A stretch of DNA of 64,000 bases from Sordaria brevicollis (taxonomy: Eukaryota; Ascomycota; Sordariomycetes; Sordariales; Sordariaceae): NCBI GenBank assembly GCA_033439795.1, contig JAUTDP010000014.1:1054001-1118000 (forward strand). The letters are read 5' to 3'. The position numbers were made by a program, and so were the translations under genes. Position 1 is the first letter of the stretch; the number at the start of each line of letters is the position of its first letter. Positions 34,161 through 44,999 of this stretch are shown here, in pieces. Below the pieces are notes generated by a model that searched no databases, had not been told where the DNA came from, and saw nothing but the letters and a program-made list of their open reading frames with translations.

Positions 34161-36870
34161 ATGGAGGATATTTTTAGGGATAATAACGCGGATATTATTA
34201 TTTTTAATATATAAATATTCTATTATTTATATTTAATAAATTCGTTTAATTTATACTTTTAATAACCGAATAATTTTAATAACTATTAATTTTATAAAGA
34301 TATTAAATTTAATAGGGGTTGGAGTTTAATTTATAAGGATATTAGATTTAACGGTCGGGATAGTAAATTAGAGGCGTACTTTATTACTTAATAATTATTT
34401 AAAAAAAGGAAAATAAAAACAATATACAGTAATAAATTGCCCGCGAATAGCGTTAGGATTCGAAATTTACGTCCTCTTTTAAATTATAATATATTAATTA
34501 TTAGCGAAAAGCGCTTTAAAAAGGGAAATAATTAGGTTAATAAAGTAAATAATATTCGGTTCGTTTTAGTAATTATATTAACGCTTTAAGGATAGAAAAA
34601 CTTATTCCTACTTTTCGATAATTTAAATTATTTTCTTTTCCGTTATAGTATAAAAGGGGATTTACCCCCTAAGGTTTTTAGCGTTCGGATTTTTATTAAA
34701 TACATATAGGTCGTTTACAAAATTCGTTTTTTACGGGTAAAATTTAATTCCGATAAAGAGGTTTTATATTATCTAATTTTAAAGCCCTTCGATTTTTAGA
34801 TATTAAAAACGTATAACCCTAATTAATTCTATTAATTTATTATTTTAGTAATTTTATTTTCAATATTAAAACGGCCGTAAAATTATTATTTATAATTATA
34901 AACCTATTTCGAAATTAAAGCGTTTAATTTCCTTTCTATTAATATACTATTTATATAGCCGGCGTCGATTAAATTACGCTCTACTATCTAAATTCTTTTA
35001 CGAAAAAATTAAATGGGATATGTAATTAATTATACGCTAAATATTATATTATATATATTTAATTTTTAATTATACGAAGTTTTTATTATTTAATTTTCGT
35101 TTATTAAACAGGTAATATAGTTTAAAATTGAGATTAACTATATAAATAGCGAAAAAGTAAAATAGAGGGAATTAATAACTTAATTTAATAATTATTTAAA
35201 ATATTTTATTACGAAATTATTCAAGAAATTACCGTTTAAGGAAATTACAATATAGGGCGAAAAACGGTTATATTTTAGATAGATATTTCGAATTTCCCCT
35301 TTTAATTAGGAAAAGTATATCCCGGTTTTTATTTCTAATAATTTAGTTTTATAAGAATTATAATATCCATTAAATTAATATAAAAGAAAAGGAAATAATA
35401 CGGAGGTAATAAATATATTTCATTTTTTATTTACCCTTTTATTTTAATTTATATTAAACGACGGGGAAAGTAAATCCTCCTTTATAAATAAAATATTATA
35501 CGTATATTAATATTTATAATATAATATTTATATATTATAGGGATACGTTATTAAAATCCATTTATAAAATATAAATTTTAATTACATTAAATAATATTAA
35601 TTAAAAAATTTATTACTTAGAGAATACGTAATATAATATATTAATTAATAATTAAAGTAAATTAGAGCGTTAATTTAAATATATAGAGGTTAAGATTAAT
35701 ACTATAAAGGTATTTATTTATTTTATTAATATATATTTCGAAATATTATATTTAAGGATTAATAAAGGTATTTTTATATATTATACGGAGGCGTTTTATA
35801 ATGTAGTATACGTTTTTGAGGTTAAATTAGACGTAGGAATTTTTATTATATAGGCGGAAGTTAAAATAATTTTTAATTAATATATTAAATTGGGGGCGGG
35901 GATTTTAGAAAAAGGTAAAAAAATATTTAACCTTTTAAATATAATATAGAGTAATAATTAAAAAAATTGAGAACGTATTTTTTATATTTATTATATTATT
36001 TCGATATTATTTAATTTATACATTAATAAAGTATAGGGGATTTATTTAAAATTTTACGTTAGTAGCGCGTAATTTTTACATAGATATAATATATATTATA
36101 TTTTTCTTTCGTTTAGATTTTTCGATAATTATTTATATTTTTTTCCTTTTTTATAATTTTTATATATTATAATAATAGCGTATATTAAAGATAAAGGTTT
36201 CCAATTATTTCGGTCTTTATACAACGAATATATTTTTAAAATTAGAAGGTAAATAATATATATTTAATATCGTTTAATTTATTTTAATAATTACGCCCCT
36301 AATTCTTTACGCCGCTAGCCTTATATTACTTTTATATAGGTTATAATTTAAGTAATTTTTATTCTCTTTTTAGAAATTAATATCGAAGTTATTAAATTTA
36401 TTATTATACGATATATTTACATTCGGTTTTATAAATAACTTTTTACCCTTATTATTTTTAAAAATGTATTAACCTTCGATTATGTAGTAGGTACGAAATT
36501 GAATAAATAGATTTATTATTAATAATTTAATATAGGCGGTAACGTTTATAAATTCTTTCCCGGCCCTAGTATAAATATATTCGAAACGGTCTTTTAAATA
36601 AATATTACGAAGGTATATAAATAAAAGGCGGGATCGGTTATAAAATTATAAATTATAAAGGATTTATAGAAGTAGGTTAAATATTTATATTACATTATAT
36701 ATTATTTTTTTAATAGGGTTTACGAAATTATATACGGTTATATTTACATTTATTTTAAAAATTATTAAGATTTAAATAAATTTAACGTTTCGTAATTAGA
36801 ATATTATAATTTCTAGTAATTAGTAGGCGAATAATAATAATATAACAATTACGATATTTTATTATAATTA
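34161..36870 (+). pseudogene. Decayed long gene remnant starting at an ATG
   Basis: The frame begins MEDIFRDNNADIIIFNI directly after the 194-bp duplication. It continues with GWSLIYKDIRFNGRDSKLEA near 34,320 and further pieces to about 36,870 (for example SFPALVQIYSKRSFK near 36,555). Many TAA/TAG stops are present and single frames are hard to follow in the middle, so one or two genes may be involved. No family is recognised. Confidence 0.45.
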
Positions 36871-37895
36871 GAATAAGGGTACGAAATAATAATATATAGA
36901 AAAAGATATATTATATAATATTATTTAGATTAAAATATATTTGCGAATTACTTTAATTTGAATAATATTAGGTTATATTTAGAATTATTAAAATTTAATT
37001 AATTATTCCAATTTGAATAATATTTTAATAATTATAAAATTTATAAAGAAGGTTATTATTTAATTAATATATATATTTATAGAAGCGTTTATCGTTTATT
37101 ACATTTGGATTTTCGATTTATTATTATATAAGCGGAATACCGAGTAGGCCCAGGCGAGGAGGCGAACGTTAGGGCTACGGTAATATATAGAGCCGAATTA
37201 AACCGATTTATAATAGAAGTAGGCCGAATTTAATTATTTCTATTATTTATAATATTAATAATATAGGTATTCTTACGTTTATTCGGTTATATAACTAATA
37301 TTATATATAATTTAATATATTCGGTTACAAAATCGGTATTATATTATTCTAAATATTTTTAATTATTTAATATCGGTATATTTATAGTAAAATACAAAAT
37401 TATTTATACCGATACTCTTTATTTCCCGATTATAAAGCGCGCTATTTATTAATATATTTCGGGCGAAATAATAGCGGAATAGAGTAATTAGAAATTTATA
37501 TTTAGAATTATAAATGCGGATATAATTCATATTAAGAAGAAATTTTCGAATTGGGCTAGGAATAATCCCGCTTTACTAATAATAATTAGAATATTAAATT
37601 TTTTTTTTAGTTTTGGGGGTAATTTTTCTATTCAATTAAAACGATAATTATAAGTATTATAATATTCGGTCCGGATTTAATTCGAACGGTTAATATTATA
37701 TTATAAAATTTTAAATAAAATTTTGCGGAAGTACAATATATTAACGAATATATATATTTCGGGGGTTTTTTTTATAAATTTGGCCCGAAATTCCTTTACT
37801 TTTATAATTTATTTTCGTAGGCGAAGGTTTAAAAGGGGGAAAATATTATATACCGGATTTTTAACCGAATACGAAATTATAATCCGGTTAATAAA

Positions 37896-38302
37896 GGGCT
37901 GGTCTATCTGCACCGTAGGAAAAGTCTTAGTTGACCGTAGTCTAAAAGTTCAATTTCAAATAAGTCGTCGAAAAAAAATTGTAAAAAATCATGAAGTACA
38001 CAGGAATTTCTCTAATTTTTTACTCTATGTTTAGGACTAATTACTTTTTTCGTCCGTTATATATATATTATTCTTTTCATTAAAAATACACTTTGATAGT
38101 TAAATATATTAAAAGGGGAAAAAAAGTAGTGAAAGTAACGTGGATGGATAGAGGTTTTAGGCTTGAAAAACTTAGCAAAAATCAACAATTCTAACTATGA
38201 TCTTTTTATTCTCTTAGCTTCGAATTCGGTAAAGTTATACCTTATTCTCTTTTTGGACTACGGTCGACTAAGACTTTTCCTACGGTGCAGATAGACCACC
38301 CC
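37896..38302. mobile_element. hAT-like miniature inverted-repeat element 1 (407 bp)
   Basis: Terminal inverted repeats of 47 bp (37,896-37,942 and 38,256-38,302, two mismatches) begin GGGCTGGTCTATCTGCACCG and GGGGTGGTCTATCTGCACCG. The 8-bp sequence TTAATAAA flanks both ends (37,888-37,895 and 38,303-38,310). An 8-bp duplication is typical of hAT-superfamily transposition. The element has no coding capacity and a nearly normal base composition with CA and TG intact, unlike the RIP-mutated flanks, so it either arrived after RIP or escaped it. Confidence 0.9.
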
Positions 38303-38528
38303 TTAATAAATTAAGATTATATTAAATTAAATAATTCGTTTAATATAAATAATAAATTAAATTCGTACGGATATAAGTTAATAAGTTGCATAATTAATAT
38401 AATTAATAGAATAAAGTCGGTTCCGAATTAATTAAAGTATTAATATAGTATAAAAAAATAGGTAATGCCCTTATTATTACTATATACGGCGCTGTTAAAT
38501 CGTTATTATAAGTCCGTTATATTTTTAA

Positions 38529-38938
38529 GAGAAAGTCTTTTCGCACTGCCCTAAATGTCTTCATACACTGTGCTATAAAATAAAAGTAAGTATAACTTAT
38601 CTAAGGAAAATCCCCTCGTATTCGAAAAGGTATAGGAATTTTGCTTATTTTTTTCTCTATTTTCTGAATGTGGGCTCAGGATTAGGCAACATCTAGAATC
38701 ACTCGGAAAAATAAATATATCCAGTTTGCTTTTCATAAAATAAAAGTAAATGTCCTTCAAAAACTCTAATTATAGTACCCCTGAGTAGCTTAGCCTAATA
38801 TAGTTAAATAGAAAAAAAAAAGACAAAAATTTCAATATTACTCTTGGAAGGTTAGTTCAAATCTCGTGGGAGTTATTAATAAAAGAAACTTCAGCGCAGT
38901 GTATGAAGATATTTAGGGCAGTGCGAAAAGACTTCCTC
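38529..38938. mobile_element. hAT-like miniature inverted-repeat element 2 (410 bp)
   Basis: Terminal inverted repeats of 45 bp (38,529-38,573 and 38,894-38,938, three mismatches) begin GAGAAAGTCTTTTCGCACTG and GAGGAAGTCTTTTCGCACTG. ATTTTTAA is duplicated directly outside both ends (38,521-38,528 and 38,939-38,946). It is unrelated in end sequence to element 1 (226 bp away) but has the same size class and the same 8-bp duplication length. It is not RIP-mutated. The interior contains a tRNA-promoter-like pair of boxes (see findings). A 69-codon chance frame covers its left half. Confidence 0.9.
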
Positions 38939-38946
38939 ATTTTTAA

Positions 38947-40260
38947 ATTTAATTTATTTATATTATACGATATATATTATATTTAATATATTTATACCTA
39001 TTTTTAGCGTTATAGTAGAAATAATAATTCGGTATTACGAATTAGGAGTAATAAATTATTAATATAAACGATTTTAATTAATTGGGTATATATACGAATA
39101 GTAGATTTAGATAATAAATAGCGCTTTAGTCCGAATATGGAAATTATATTTAATAAAAATATTAATAAAATACCTCTTTACTTTACCGATAAAATCCTTA
39201 TTATCGATATAAATAATAATTTTTTAAATAATATTGGATATAAGTACGAAGAGGAATTCGAAGTGTTTGAAGTTCTATATTTCGTTTTTTAGAATAGAAT
39301 TAAAAACGAGGGTGATTTTAAAATAGTCGATTAGTATTTTAATAATTTAAAATAAATTAATAACGTTATTAAGGGGGTAGAAGCCGGCGTATTCCCGAAC
39401 GTACGCTTTTAATAATTTAGTTAATATTATAATATATTTAAATTATAAAATAAAAAGGGGAAGAGTCCGGCGAAATTAAAAGAGGTCGGAAAAATAAGAA
39501 TAGAATTTACGCTATTAATAAATAGTATAAAGTTTATTAATGGCGATAAATATTATTTTGGAAATAAATTCGGATTCGTAGAGGAATTTTAAGAACCGAT
39601 AATATAATATTTATTCGGGTCCGAGAAGGATATAAGTATAACGCCCGTAGCGTATATTATTCTATAATAAATTAAATTATATTAATTAATCGAAGTCCCG
39701 GATTAATAATATTTAATATATATACTTTATAAAGATTTTAGTTTATAAGAAGGGGAATTACGTTAAAATATTTAATAATAATATCCTTTTATTTTTAATT
39801 AAAACGATTGAGGGGAATAAATTAGATTATAATTTTCGTAGGGAGGATAATAGATATAATTTAAAGGATAATATTTTTGCTAAAATTAATTATAATAATA
39901 AGGATAGTATTATTATATTAATAGACGATACGGCGGATATATTTTATTTATTAAAGGTAAAGTTCGTATAGGAATTAATACGAATATAATTAGTTAATTG
40001 GATTTAATAAGATTCGAATTATTATATAAATAAACCGAATTTAATATTAAATATATTTATTTATAGTTATATATTAAATAATAGTGGTTATATATTATTA
40101 TATGGTGGTATATAGCGCCGGCGGAATAGTAAGAAATTAATTTAATTTTAAAGCTTTAATCGAAATTAAAATTTCGTCGAAGGTAAATTCTACCCCTAAT
40201 ATAATAATTAGAAACTTTTATACGTTTTAATTAAGGAATAATAAAAATCGGATACCTATT
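38947..40260 (+). pseudogene. Right part of the decayed block, unknown coding remnant
   Basis: RIP-mutated sequence continues to the right of the miniature elements. A frame near 39,230-39,420 reads NIGYKYEEEFEVFEVLYFVF and then RIKNEGDFKIVD and INNVIKGVEAGVFPNVRF, separated by RIP-type stops. It is of coding origin but of no recognised family. RIP fades between 40,260 and 40,550. Confidence 0.4.
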
Positions 40261-40669
40261 TCTGAAAGGTAGGTGAGAAATGTCGACGGATAGTACCCCC
40301 TAAAGAATAAAAATTAATTAAAAAGATATAAAATGAAAAAAAAAAAAAGAGGGTAAAAAAGGTTTTACCGAGGTGATATTTAATAATAAAAATGTAATGC
40401 GGTATAATATATAGTAGTTGAGATAATTAAAAGTATTTGTTTAAAAAATTATAAAAAGTAAGAATGTTTATAAGTATTTTAATAGCCTATAGCTAAAACG
40501 CGTAAAACCCGAATAGACCTCCTCTTATTAAAGTTCGAGGAGAGGAGACCCACATTTTGTAGGGTGGGTCCGCTGAGCGCCGTGGACGGAGGTTCTGTAG
40601 AAGAGATTAAGCTTTTCGTAATAGGGCCTCGCAAGCGTAGGGCGCCCGAGGCAAAGTGCGAAATAGCTA

Positions 40670-40696
40670 TATAAGCGATAGTATTTATCGCTTATA
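40670..40696. other. Perfect 11-bp hairpin at the heterochromatin edge
   Basis: TATAAGCGATA and TATCGCTTATA are exact inverted arms around a 5-base loop. It lies just right of the RIP boundary and next to further short inverted motifs (caggctag at 40,701 and ctagcctg at 40,751). Function is unknown. Confidence 0.6.
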
Positions 40697-42755
40697 GCAG
40701 GCAGGCTAGGCAGCGGAGGCAGCCTCGAGGTTTCTAATTTCCGTGATTATCTAGCCTGGATTTCGGAAACATATGGAAGTAATGTTTGATATTTATTCGA
40801 GCAATAGAAGTGATATGTGTAATACTATATATATTGCATTATTCCAAACTCCGAAACGGGAAATACCGATTTTGCGACGGCGGATGCTGTGGTCTTTGTG
40901 AGTCGTTGACCACAAACCGTACGATATGAGAACAAAACTCTTATGAACGTAAAAAAAATGCCGCTCTATAGAATGAGCTCTTTTCCAAGCTAAGGCGAGG
41001 TAATTTCCTGCTTTCGTGCTTTTGTTTTCTCTCGATTTCTTAATATCGTCAAGACTGAAAAGAACCCAGTGCGGAAGAATTTTCTCAACCATCGCATCCG
41101 TATAAAAGCAAGCATCCGCTCTGTATACGAACTTCTTCCACCCGGCCAATTCTCTATCGTGAGCCTTGCTGTCCTTATCGCTGGGGTTCCGTCTCGGCGT
41201 CTACCCCGGACCTTCCTCATGCATCTTGGGTTGTTCTCCACTACAAGTAAACAAAACCAATAAAAAACATGGATGATGGTTGTTATTACGAACTAGATCT
41301 CAACCGCTGCTTGCCGCGGATTGCAAGTATACCCCGTGGGTTTTGATGTTGTTTTTCGAATTCTAGGTTGCCCTAGCCTGCTAGAGTGGCAGAGTTTCCC
41401 TGTGAGAACCCGACTGCCGGGATTTTTTATATTATTGTGTCTGCTGGAGTTGCGGCCGAAGTGTAGCACATGACCGATGACTCTTTTGTAGTATCTTGGT
41501 ATGTTACTGCCTTAATGTTGGCGAGATCTTGTGTCAAAACTTGGCGGGAAATGGAAATTTGGAATCTTCTATGATGCCTTCTTCGTGGTCGTGATGACTC
41601 TAACAAGGCAAGATGGAGCTGAAGCTTGGACTTCAGCTGTAACTATGAGGCTCATTTCACCAATGCCCTCGGAAACCTGTTTTAGGCTGTTCCTGAGTTT
41701 TGCGCAATATATTCCCCGATATTGTTGATAGTGAGTGAGTAACACACGTGGTTGATAGTAGGTTCCGATATCGCTCTATTTAGTGTATCGTCTAGATTGT
41801 CCAGTTCAGCATCACGGGATGAGGTGACGGCAGCAAAGTTGACTCATTTTGGTGGTGAAATGGTGAAACACCAAAGCTGCGACGGCGGCGCGGCGCGGTG
41901 CGAATGCGATACAGGCAATGTCAGGGTTGGGGTTTACTGTAGCATGAACTTGGCCTGCGTGTCGACGGCAATGCCGTTGGTCGCACGGCGTTTGAATGAG
42001 GGCGAACAACATCTTTTGAGCAACGCGGGGATCTCCGATAGTTCGATGCATAGCCAATTTCACGGTGTTGCGAGTTGCACAACTTGGAAATTGCCTCTAG
42101 GGTCTTCATCTTTGATCATGATGCTGCCAGCTGCTCGGTCTTTCTTAGTTTTCCGAAAGCGAAGGCAATAGAGCTGGTGATTATCTGATGCTTTTCGACG
42201 TCGATAACGCCATTTTCTCGGTTTATTGGAGGTCCGATGTTGGGTATTGTGCCACGCGGCCGCATTTCCATGAGTGATCATGGTGAACCTATGGGATTGC
42301 GCCGGATCATCAAGTATGGCTCGAGTAGGATTGGCTGTGAACAACATGATTATGAGTGACATTTTGCGGCTTCACAGGCTCTTCTCATCATCATGGTTCA
42401 CAGAAAGACAGCCAATTATCTAGAAGATTGCTGTCATCGACACACTTGCCGGAACCATGGAATGCCTATACCTTAGTCTTCCCAGTTCTGGTTTCGAGGA
42501 GCAGGAGGTTGCAGTGGTGTCTCGAGTGTCTCGGATCTGGGGAAGACGAGGCAGAACAGCCTGCAACAGTGGTGCTTCATGAGACTGACTTGACGTTCAA
42601 CTGACCACTGCGGCCATGGCGAAGAGCATCAAAGAAGGCATTGCGAAGGCGTCGCGCATTGAATATTGTCGATGCTCTGGCAGATTGGCACAGCCTGAGA
42701 CGCAAGTCTGAGCCCGAACCGTGTGGGGAAGCCATGTACAGTAGCCGTGTCATAG

Positions 42756-42807
42756 CCGCAACCGCAACCGCAACCGCAACCGCAACCGCAACCGCGACCG
42801 CGACCGC
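42756..42807. repeat. (CCGCAA)n microsatellite
   Basis: Six CCGCAA units are followed by two CCGCGA units. The hexamer keeps frames open on both strands, giving artificial Ala-Thr, Ala-Val and Cys-Gly dipeptide runs in overlapping open frames that should not be read as genes. Confidence 0.9.
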
Positions 42808-44999
42808 CTTCATAGCCGCGGTTTGAAGCCAACGGAAAAAGCATGATCGACGACGAGGATGTATTGTCGTCATGTGCAGAACTGCATGTCTGTGATGTTT
42901 TTGCAAAGTGGCAGAATATCTGGGTGTTTGAGCTGGTCGGAAGGGTTGATGCCAGCACTTGAGCATGAAACCAGTTCCGAAGAACCACGCGGCAGAGTGG
43001 TCTTCCTCAAGAATCATGCAGTTGCTCATGCGGAGTCAAACTGTCGAGCCTCAAGTTGGAATTCCATTGCAAACATCCAGGCTCTTGAAGATTCGCATGC
43101 ATCCAAGGCTGTGTCGCGCTTGCTGTGATAAATTTAACCTAGTACTCGTCATGGCGGCGGCTGTGAAGGAAGGGACTGAGAAAGAGGCCTGCCGAGAGTG
43201 CTTGCCAAGTTTGGCGATGCGTCACTGGGAGAGTGGAGGGAACAAAGGAAAGTGGAAGCCAAAAAGCAAGTGGAGACGGGAACTGGTTCGCGGCTTGGCT
43301 TTCTCTCGGCGGTGATTGGGTGAGATTGGCAGGAGGAGGGGCTGGTGGGGTATCAAGGCCGTGCCAGACTTGACACTTGGACCCTATTTCCAAAATTGTT
43401 AGCTATTGTTAGTGCTTGGGAACCCAGAGCAATTCGACAGTCAAGAAACACAGCTGAGACTTCCACCACGCTCATCCGCGTAATCTGTCTTTGTGATGTC
43501 AGGTTTAACTCAAAATTGCATCCTCCTGCTGCGGAAAGAAAAGACGACTGACATTTCATTCAGCTCTTCAGGCTCTTCTGTGGGCGTCACAGGCCTCGCA
43601 AACACGCACTTGCATTTTGAACATGATGCCTCTGTTGCTACCCTGTCGGCCTGTCGCAACCTCACTAAGCGACTGAGAAACTCCGTTGGCGACTCGGATT
43701 TGCCTTCGCTTTTTCCGTCTGGCTGATGATGGTGTGCTGCTCTCTGTGGCAACGGCATCTTCTCAAGACTCGGACATGTGTCGCAACCCCTCTTGGTTTG
43801 CCTGTTGGGCCTGTACAACCGCACACACACTTTGGACGGAACAAACCACTTTCGAGCTACTTCAGCTGTGCTATGGTTATGGTTGTGTTCTCCTGCTTGC
43901 TGGACGCCGTTTGAGTCACACTGCAAACTCAGCCTAGAGGTAGGCTCCGGGAAAGGGGCCCCCAACACTATGCGTGAGTTTGAAGGGTCCGTCGGTTTGC
44001 TTCACGAGAGTCTTGAGACTCTCTTCATACCATCATCCACTACCACAATCTGAACATAACAAGGCATGACCTGCCATTGTGTGTGCAATCCCACAAGCCG
44101 TCGGTGTCTTTGATGGTGGTGGTGATGGTGATGATGCAGTCTGCGCCCGCGTTCCCGGCCTAAGCCGCTTCAGGCTTGGTAAGGAGACACTAGGCAAGGG
44201 TGATATTCGAAGTCTGCTTCAACCTTCCTTTCTCGCCCGTGCTGCCTTTCTGGTGTTTCTGGATGAATGAATCCGAAAGAGCGACCAGCCAAACCGGCGA
44301 ATGAGATGGCAAGTCGTACACAACCGCACCCCCGCCGACTTGCAGCAGTAGCAGTGCGAGAGCCAATCAGTGTGTTGCGGCCTTGCAACCCTCTTCTCCT
44401 TTTCTGCTGCACACGATTTCGAGTTTTGGAACTGGGTGATGTCGCGCGCGGTCTTTTGAGTGAAAGAGTATCTGGTGCCGGCGGCCGACACTGATCAAGG
44501 GGAAAGAAAAGAGCTGACAAGAAAGTGAGGAAGCCAAAAACAACTAGGAGAAACACGAGAGTTGGGACACCTGTCTTTGGAAGGCTGAAAAACAAAAAGA
44601 GAGCCCTGATATGAAATAAAGCCTTTGCAGAGAGCAGTCATGAAAACCAAATCTGTAGACATTCAGCTGAACCACCTTCATCAACATCCCGTATCAAATA
44701 CCATCAGATAGTGACCGGGCGACCTTGCAGCGGATGCCCTGAAGTGGAGGCACATTGTAGCTCTATGCATGGAAGGTGATTCCCTTGCGTCAACGCGGAG
44801 CGAACAGGCAGAAAGAAGAGAACTTTGCCAAAAGGTACCCTGGTCTGCTAACTGCCGGAAGACTCCATCTGCACCAAATGCCACGGGCGGGCCGGCAGAT
44901 TCTGTTACTCCATCTTGTACCGACGACATCCGCTCGATTCCAGTGTGGGAAGGAACAGAGAAAGGAACAGAAATCCAGTGGCAGCAAAGCGTCACCTCC

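Larger units (their letters stand above)
22000..40300 (+). mobile_element. Unclassified multi-gene block, RIP-mutated
   Basis: About 18 kb of TA-rich sequence reads on the plus strand as a series of decayed protein frames. These lie at roughly 22.04-24.96, 25.86-26.12, 26.45-27.70, 27.79-28.50, 28.60-29.75, 30.28-33.0, 34.16-36.87 and 39.1-39.5 kb. Stops are mostly TAA or TAG where Gln fits. Short non-coding gaps between frames repeatedly contain the palindromic motif ATTCTAATTATAATTAGAAT or half of it. I recognise no RT, DDE, helicase, polymerase or tyrosine-recombinase motif. RIP implies it was repetitive, and gene clustering on one strand suggests one large element. Both points are inference. 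Confidence 0.5.
1..40500. other. RIP-saturated AT-rich heterochromatin-like block
   Basis: Nearly every CpA and TpG has become TpA on both strands, while CpG, CC and CT remain, so the block reads as TA-rich text dotted with cg. Open frames are short and most internal stops are TAA or TAG at places where a protein family would have Gln (CAA/CAG). This is what repeat-induced point mutation does in Pezizomycotina. Islands of normal composition occur at about 6,180-6,350, parts of the 251-bp LTRs, 21,657-21,840 and the two miniature elements at 37,896-38,302 and 38,529-38,938. Composition returns to normal at about 40,500. Such blocks form centromeres, subtelomeres or dispersed heterochromatin in Neurospora-type genomes; which of these applies cannot be told here. 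Confidence 0.93.

Noticed and set aside
37723..38034. 103-codon plus-strand open frame
   Set aside because: It runs from RIP-mutated sequence across the end and TIR of the first MITE, so it cannot be a real gene.
38551..38760. 69-codon minus-strand open frame
   Set aside because: It lies wholly inside the second MITE and starts in its TIR region; such elements are non-coding.
22000..40300. Starship-type giant transposon with a DUF3435 captain
   Set aside because: The size fits, but I could not find the tyrosine-recombinase signature at either end or known cargo families.
1..40500. Centromere
   Set aside because: RIP-mutated nested retrotransposons fit a Neurospora-type centromere but equally other heterochromatin; CENP-A data would be needed.
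42577..43029. Open frames with Ala-Val or Cys-Gly runs
   Set aside because: These are translations of the (CCGCAA)n microsatellite in several frames.
43510..43968. 152-codon minus-strand frame
   Set aside because: It overlaps equally long frames on the other strand and shows no domain or convincing start.
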